64,000 bases of DNA from Cloeon dipterum (taxonomy: Eukaryota; Arthropoda; Insecta; Ephemeroptera; Baetidae): the NCBI RefSeq assembly GCF_949628265.1, contig NC_088789.1:14934886-14998885 (forward strand). Direction: 5' to 3'. Below, in pieces: positions 58,775 to 64,000 of the stretch. The translations under genes and the position numbers were made by a program. The stretch's first letter is position 1; every line of letters begins with the position of its first letter. Under the pieces are notes generated by a model that saw only the letters and a list, made by a program, of their open reading frames with translations, was not told where the DNA came from and searched no databases.

Positions 58775-61475
58775 TTTGGGTCGGCCGGCGTCCAGATCCG
58801 TCCGCCCTCGCTCTTGTCTCTCTATTGTCTGCTCTCGACTCCGACGGCTGCTAACTCACGCTGTAGACTGTTCAACGCTTGCGAGTGCCGTCCCGATCAC
58901 ACCATTTCTATCCTTGAAATAATCTATTTCGCTGCCTTCCGTCCTAATGCTTGAATCCACTGCGCCAGCTGAGACGTGCGCTTGCGCTCTGCCCCCGCAG
59001 GTGCCGCGAGCTGGTCGCGAGCAACACGAGATCGCGCCGGCCAATCATGAGGCGCCGCTTGAAGGCGTGATTTGACGGTACTTGAGTAGACGTTAGCTGA
59101 GGAGTTAGGTTCCGCGGCGTAAAAAATAATGCTAGCTTCTGATAACAAGATATTTTTGTGTGATATTGCAACAAAAGTATAATATAATTATTAAAATTTC
59201 CTAGACCTAATGAAAATTTGGCAAGAAATCTTAAGTACAACAGCTAGTACTGAAGCTCCCACTTTCTCTGCAATCGAACGGCTTGCTGGGTTGTGTGACA
59301 GGCGCAGGCCTTCTACTTGAATAATTTTCCTTGCAGCCAGCCGCCGTTCATTGCGCAAAATTGCGTCGGTAAAAGTACACTGTGAACCAGTCAGCGTCAG
59401 GCCGGTTGTGCAAAGCCAAGTGGAATTTACTCAAGCGCGTTGCTCCCGCAACCAGCCGATGGACCATAATGTTGTATCGACGATTATTTATTTCAAAACA
59501 TAACGTTGCCGGTGGGAATAGTAGGGATTGTTCTAAAAATATTAAAAGTGCTGATTATAAATTATTTTCAATGAAGTTTTATTGCTTTCCCTCTATTAAA
59601 ATTCCATTTTTTTGCAATCTGTTCTGAATGACTAATATCAATCCAATCTGAGTGAACTGAATGCTGTAAAAAATCATATATAAGGTTCTTCCTATACAAA
59701 AAGTTGTCCTGGCCTTGACACAAAGCTCGCGCTCGGTTTTCGTGCGTTTCATAAAAGCTTATTTCCTCACTACTTTTGCCAGACACGGCTGCTGGCAGTG
59801 GCGGGTTTGCAACGTTTGCGTCAGGCGCGCACCTCATGGGATCGGCCTGCGATTGACCCCTGCCGATGCGAATGTAGGCATTTCGCTGCGCTTGCCGTGC
59901 ACGCGGGTTGCCTAACGTGAAACCCTGCAGGCGTTTAGTGGATGGTAGTTTGCAATTTCGGCAAGTAGTTCATGTTTCATAAGCATGCAGCCGAGGGGAG
60001 AATTAATTTTTAATAAATTACAAATTACACAAACCTCTGGCCTTTTGAAACTGTTTTATTTTTGCTTAGCGTGTTTTGTGATTAGATATAAAATTAATAT
60101 AATTATGATGGGATGACATGAATGAAAAACTAATATTATTGTAAATATATGAACAAACAAGTAACCTATAGTATTGTTTTAAATTCCATACATTTTTCTG
60201 GCATTCTTGGAAAATACAGTGCCATAGATTAATACCAAAAATTCATAACAGAATATTGTTTTTTTTGGTATCTATTTTTCAGCACTTCAAAATGTTTTAG
60301 CATCTATGATATTTTTTGCACCAAAATTTGTGATAATCGGTTAAAAAATTTTATACAGGCATATATCCACGTTTTTCAAATAAATTAATTTATATTTTAA
60401 TAGACAAAGCTGAAACACCTCTCCAATTTTTTTAATGTTTTGTCTACATTTTGAGCTAAAAAAAAAACTCAATTTGGAACAAGATCTTTTTTAATTGAAT
60501 GTCCTGGGATCACCCAGGACATCGGCGACGAACTATACGACAGATCGAAATTATTCATTGAGACGCCGCGAGTCTAACGGTTTTTGGTTGGAGCCTTTGG
60601 CACCCTCTGGGGTAGTGTTATCTGTCGAAAAAAACGCGACTTTTTTCAAAAACACGTCCGTAAAGCCGAAGGGATGGGGATTAAAAACTTTTATGGGTTA
60701 TTTTGGAGACTTCAGGTCATGGAGCTAATTGCTATCAAAATTTCTTGTAAATCTGCTGACCCCTGCTAACAGCGGGCAATTTAACAAGTTTTGGCTCTAT
60801 GGTTTAAAGTGTGCATCTTCAAAATTTTATAAGCAAAATCTCACTTGATATTTGAATATTTTTCCTTTTCTATTTCCTACCACCATTTTAAACCGTTATC
60901 ATATTTCTTACAATTTTTGGTATTTCTCAAATCGGACAAATTCAAAACAACTATATGAGTTTTATATATATTTTGGTTTTTATATATGTTTTTGTTCGGA
61001 CCCCGAAAATCTCAAATTCCTGTTGCGCACAATTTTTCAAATTAGATGCTCGTGTCTCGACGGTCTACATGGCCCGGGCACCATAAATATTTAATTTGTC
61101 TGTCAGCACCGGCACTTGACAATGTGTACTCTGAGCGGAACGAGTTAGAGCATCTCATATCTCGTCAAAGTTGGCGCCCTCTCTCTAGCCGGCCATGTGA
61201 TTTTCGAGAGGGGTGCAGGCAGGCTGATACAATAACACGCCAAGTGAGCATCTTCTTCAGTGCTGAGGGGTGGCCGCCACCGCCACCGTCGGGATCAATA
61301 CGCGGGAGCGTGCGCCCTGGCCGGCGGGCCGTCGCGGCCCGCCGGCCGGTTGCCGAATGCGTCTGCACTCGCTCCTTACCGGTTGCCAACAGAGGATGGC
61401 CAGGCCTGTCGTATCCGCGAAGGAGCTTGGCTGAGGCGCCGCCGGCTGACCAGCGCGGATCGATTAAGTACAGAA
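58775..61475. other. Divergent region between Lipin and the kelch gene
   Basis: The ends (58775-59060 and about 61130-61475) are CpG-rich and probably hold the promoters and 5' UTRs of the two genes. The centre is AT-rich and shows no gene. A 158-codon frame at 61046-61522 overlaps the kelch start region in another frame and looks like a GC effect. Confidence 0.4.
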
Positions 61476-64000
61476 ATGGCAGTGAAAATTTCGCCGGCCG
61501 TCATCACGGCGCCCGTCTTTGACTTTTGGAAACCGGTTTTCGGAGAGCGCAGGAGCCCGCCGGAATCTGCACCGCCAGTCGCGTCCGGATCATGTTTACC
61601 TGCTGTCGACGACTCCGGGGTCAGGTGAGTCCACGCGACCTTGCACGCTGTCCGCACCTACCGCGACCAATTACGATCAACCAGAGCGGTGGCGGTCGAT
61701 TCCGCGTCGATTCGTGCGCAAGATGATTGATGGCCAGGAGTAATTACTGCATAATGCATGAGAGAGTTGGGGCCAAATCTCGTGCATTAAACAAGTAGCC
61801 GTTTTCCTGCACTGAGAGCCTAGGTTTAACGACTGGGGGAAAGTGGCCACGTGCACCGCGCGATTGAAGGGTTTGAGCGCCGGACGATGGAATTTGTAGG
61901 TGCCCCTTAATCTAATCAGCGAGGGGCCTAAACCTACTCAGAGCATTTCTACGAAAAATATTGCACGCGTGAAATTTTTCACGATGGTATATATAAAACG
62001 ATTATTTTGTAAACAATGCCTGACCTACTCGCTTAATTTCTCTAATTATTGTGAAAGTTTAAACAACTTTTATGATGGAATATTTCCCCCCCCCCCAAGA
62101 TTTTTTAGTCACGAGAAGCAGAATTTGACTTCATAATAAAGGAAAGAATTTATAACACTTAATTTTTTTTGAAAGGGGATGGAATATTTCAAATGGAAGA
62201 GTATTGAGGTTCCACAGAATTTTTACAGTTAATTGTTTCCAAATATTTCACTTTTAGCCGCTTATCCTGTCTCAAATCTTCACAGAGCATTAAAGAGCCA
62301 TCAAGAAATTTATCATGGTTTAATTAAATTTATATTTTTCAATGATCAGCAAATTCAAAGAATTCCAATAGAACGCAACACGGAATGACCTTTGAACGAG
62401 TGAAATTGTTACTTAACTTGCAAGTTGTTATATTACCAGCTCGTTGTTTAATCGAAATTGCAATGAAAACTACACGCAATAGGACAATAAAAGCATGTGC
62501 GTTATGATAGAATCGCACGAAACACGCAAAACTCTCAAAACAAGCTCTGCTTTTTTATTGCTTTTTAAAGCACAATAGGCAAATACCAATCAATGGAGAG
62601 AATGCAGTCCAAAGTTGAAAGGATTGAATATACACGTGTGTTAAATAATCGCTCCTTCCAACCCCTGCTGATCTTTGTTTGATTTTATTCCAACAGTTTC
62701 ACATAACCACAACGCTTTTACCGGCTTTTGCAGATTTACATTTTTCATTACTTCAAATAAATTACAATGAGTGTGTTACAAACAGCAATATATTATAATA
62801 TATTCCTTAAAATATTTTTCTTTCAACTTATTTTTCATCGCAGACTCTGTAAGTCCGTTGTCGCCGGGTGTGACGATGACGAGTGAGCGCGAAGCTCTGT
62901 GAAATTATTTGGCCTCTCTTTAAGCTGATTAGACGCGTACATAGGGTTCTTTTGCTCGCTTTGTTTTTATTTTTCTAGCTCAGGGCGTCGCGAAGCAAAT
63001 ATAGAGTTTGCCCCATATGTGGTCAAAAACTCAGCGTGTTTTGCGGTCGAAATTCCTGCCGATCGATACAAGCCGAAAGAAAGTGTAGCAGAACGCACTT
63101 AGCACTCTAACTTGTCTGAGCAATAAATTCTTTTGTTGACAGAGTTATGTGGAACGCAGTGACTCCGCAGTCGTTAGACGCGGCTGCCCCATCCTCGCGC
63201 ACCAAGCACAGCGCCACCCTGCTCGGGGGTCACTTGTACCTCTTAGGGGGTCGTAATGGAAACGTCGGACTCAAGGATTTTTGGCGGTATAACATTAGTA
63301 AGTATATCACTACTGGTTCAGATTTTTTTACAATATTATAAACAATTTTGAGAATTTTACTTCAAATCCTAATTTTTGTGTACATAAAAATTGAGTATTT
63401 TTTTAGATACAGAAAAAACGGATTTGGTTTTGTTCGTTGAATAGCAGCTTACAAAAAGCTTTAGAAAATAGAAAAATCCGAGACAATATTAAAAAAAGAA
63501 AAAGAGCATGAGTTTTTAGGGCTAAAAACGAAAATTCGAGATTGCGCTATAGAGGCAAGATATATTCTGAATTCCAATATAGGAAAATTCCTGTTATAAT
63601 TAATTCAAAATTAGAAAAAAGTTATCTCTTTTTCAAAGTTCCGTCTCACAATTCATGTTTGCAAAAGATGGAGTTGGAGACAGACTGAGAATTTTTGTCG
63701 AGAAGAATATATGGTATTGCAGGAAGAAGAGGGGTGACATTCAATGAATTTGTCATTCACCTTAATTCTTTTGCAATTTAAATCGTTTACAATGGTTTGT
63801 GGGGCCGACACAGGACACAGCTGCTCTCCAGTATGAGAATGTGCTACATAATTTTGCTACTAAATTTTTTACCAAAAATAGCACATTCGTTTCTGTTTTT
63901 GGTAAATTTGGTCTTTATTTGTTCAGTTGAAGGTCGATGGGAACAACTTCTCACGGGTGGTGAGACGCCACCCTGCCTGCAGGAGCACACGGCCGTCGCC
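61476..64000 (+). CDS. Kelch-repeat protein (3' truncated by window)
   Basis: Exons 61476-61624, 63143-63297 and 63927-64000 (open at the right edge) join in matching phases; 126 residues are visible. The first exon encodes a unique N-terminus, MAVKISPAVITAPVFDFWKP. The second contains a kelch repeat: SRTKHSATLLGGHLYLLGGR, then NGNVGLKDFWRYNI. The third continues with GRWEQLLTGGETPPCLQEHT, the typical Trp and next-repeat start. Kelch repeats build beta-propellers for protein binding, and nothing visible says which partner. Too little is in the window to choose between KLHDC-type, LZTR1-like or other kelch families. ATG at 61476 is the first in its frame after a long CpG-rich stretch. Intron 1 is 1.5 kb and AT-rich. 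Confidence 0.75.
62086..62096. repeat. C11 homopolymer
   Basis: Eleven consecutive C residues in the first intron of the kelch gene. Confidence 0.7.

Noticed and set aside
61046-61522. 158-codon frame at the start of the kelch gene
   Set aside because: The kelch-joining frame is a different one (ATG 61476, phase 2 donor at 61625). This frame is Arg/Pro-rich, as expected by chance in GC-rich DNA.

Overview
The window is animal nuclear DNA, most likely from an arthropod and plausibly an insect. It holds spliced genes of conserved animal families. Introns are mostly GT-AG and many are very short (54-59 nt). Exons are fairly GC-rich, and introns and intergenic DNA are AT-rich. Gene density is about one gene per 5 kb, so the genome is compact. 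I cannot fix the species from sequence alone.

Twelve protein-coding genes could be assembled exon by exon, with matching splice phases throughout. From left to right they are: Six4 homeobox factor (+, 5' truncated by the window); a LAMP-family lysosomal membrane glycoprotein (-); CNOT3/Not3 of the CCR4-NOT deadenylase (-); guanylate kinase (+); LRRC58 (+); GSK-3/shaggy kinase (-); a sesquipedalian/PHETA-type PH-domain protein (+); GINS subunit Psf2 (-); alpha-1,6-fucosyltransferase FUT8 (+); calaxin/EFCAB1, an axonemal EF-hand protein (+); Lipin phosphatidate phosphatase (-); and a kelch-repeat protein cut by the right edge (+).

The genes serve unrelated core functions: transcription, mRNA decay, nucleotide and lipid metabolism, signalling, DNA replication, glycosylation and cilia. 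They look like ordinary neighbours, not an operon or cluster. Divergent head-to-head pairs are CNOT3/GUK, shaggy/PHETA, GINS2/FUT8 and Lipin/kelch. Convergent tail-to-tail pairs are Six4/LAMP, LRRC58/shaggy (3' ends practically abut), PHETA/GINS2 and calaxin/Lipin. No rRNA, tRNA, CRISPR array or intact transposon was seen.

The most interesting signals are small. (1) An in-frame 57-nt candidate microexon in the GSK-3 gene lies where the mammalian GSK3B variant has its insert. (2) A near-perfect 23-bp pre-miRNA-like hairpin lies in the same GSK-3 intron region. (3) A phase-symmetric 69-nt Lipin exon resembles the start of the next exon, suggesting tandem exon duplication. (4) A 91-bp sequence occurs at both ends of the window and looks like a dispersed repeat. 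(5) CNOT3 has a GC-AG intron and calaxin has several AAG acceptors.
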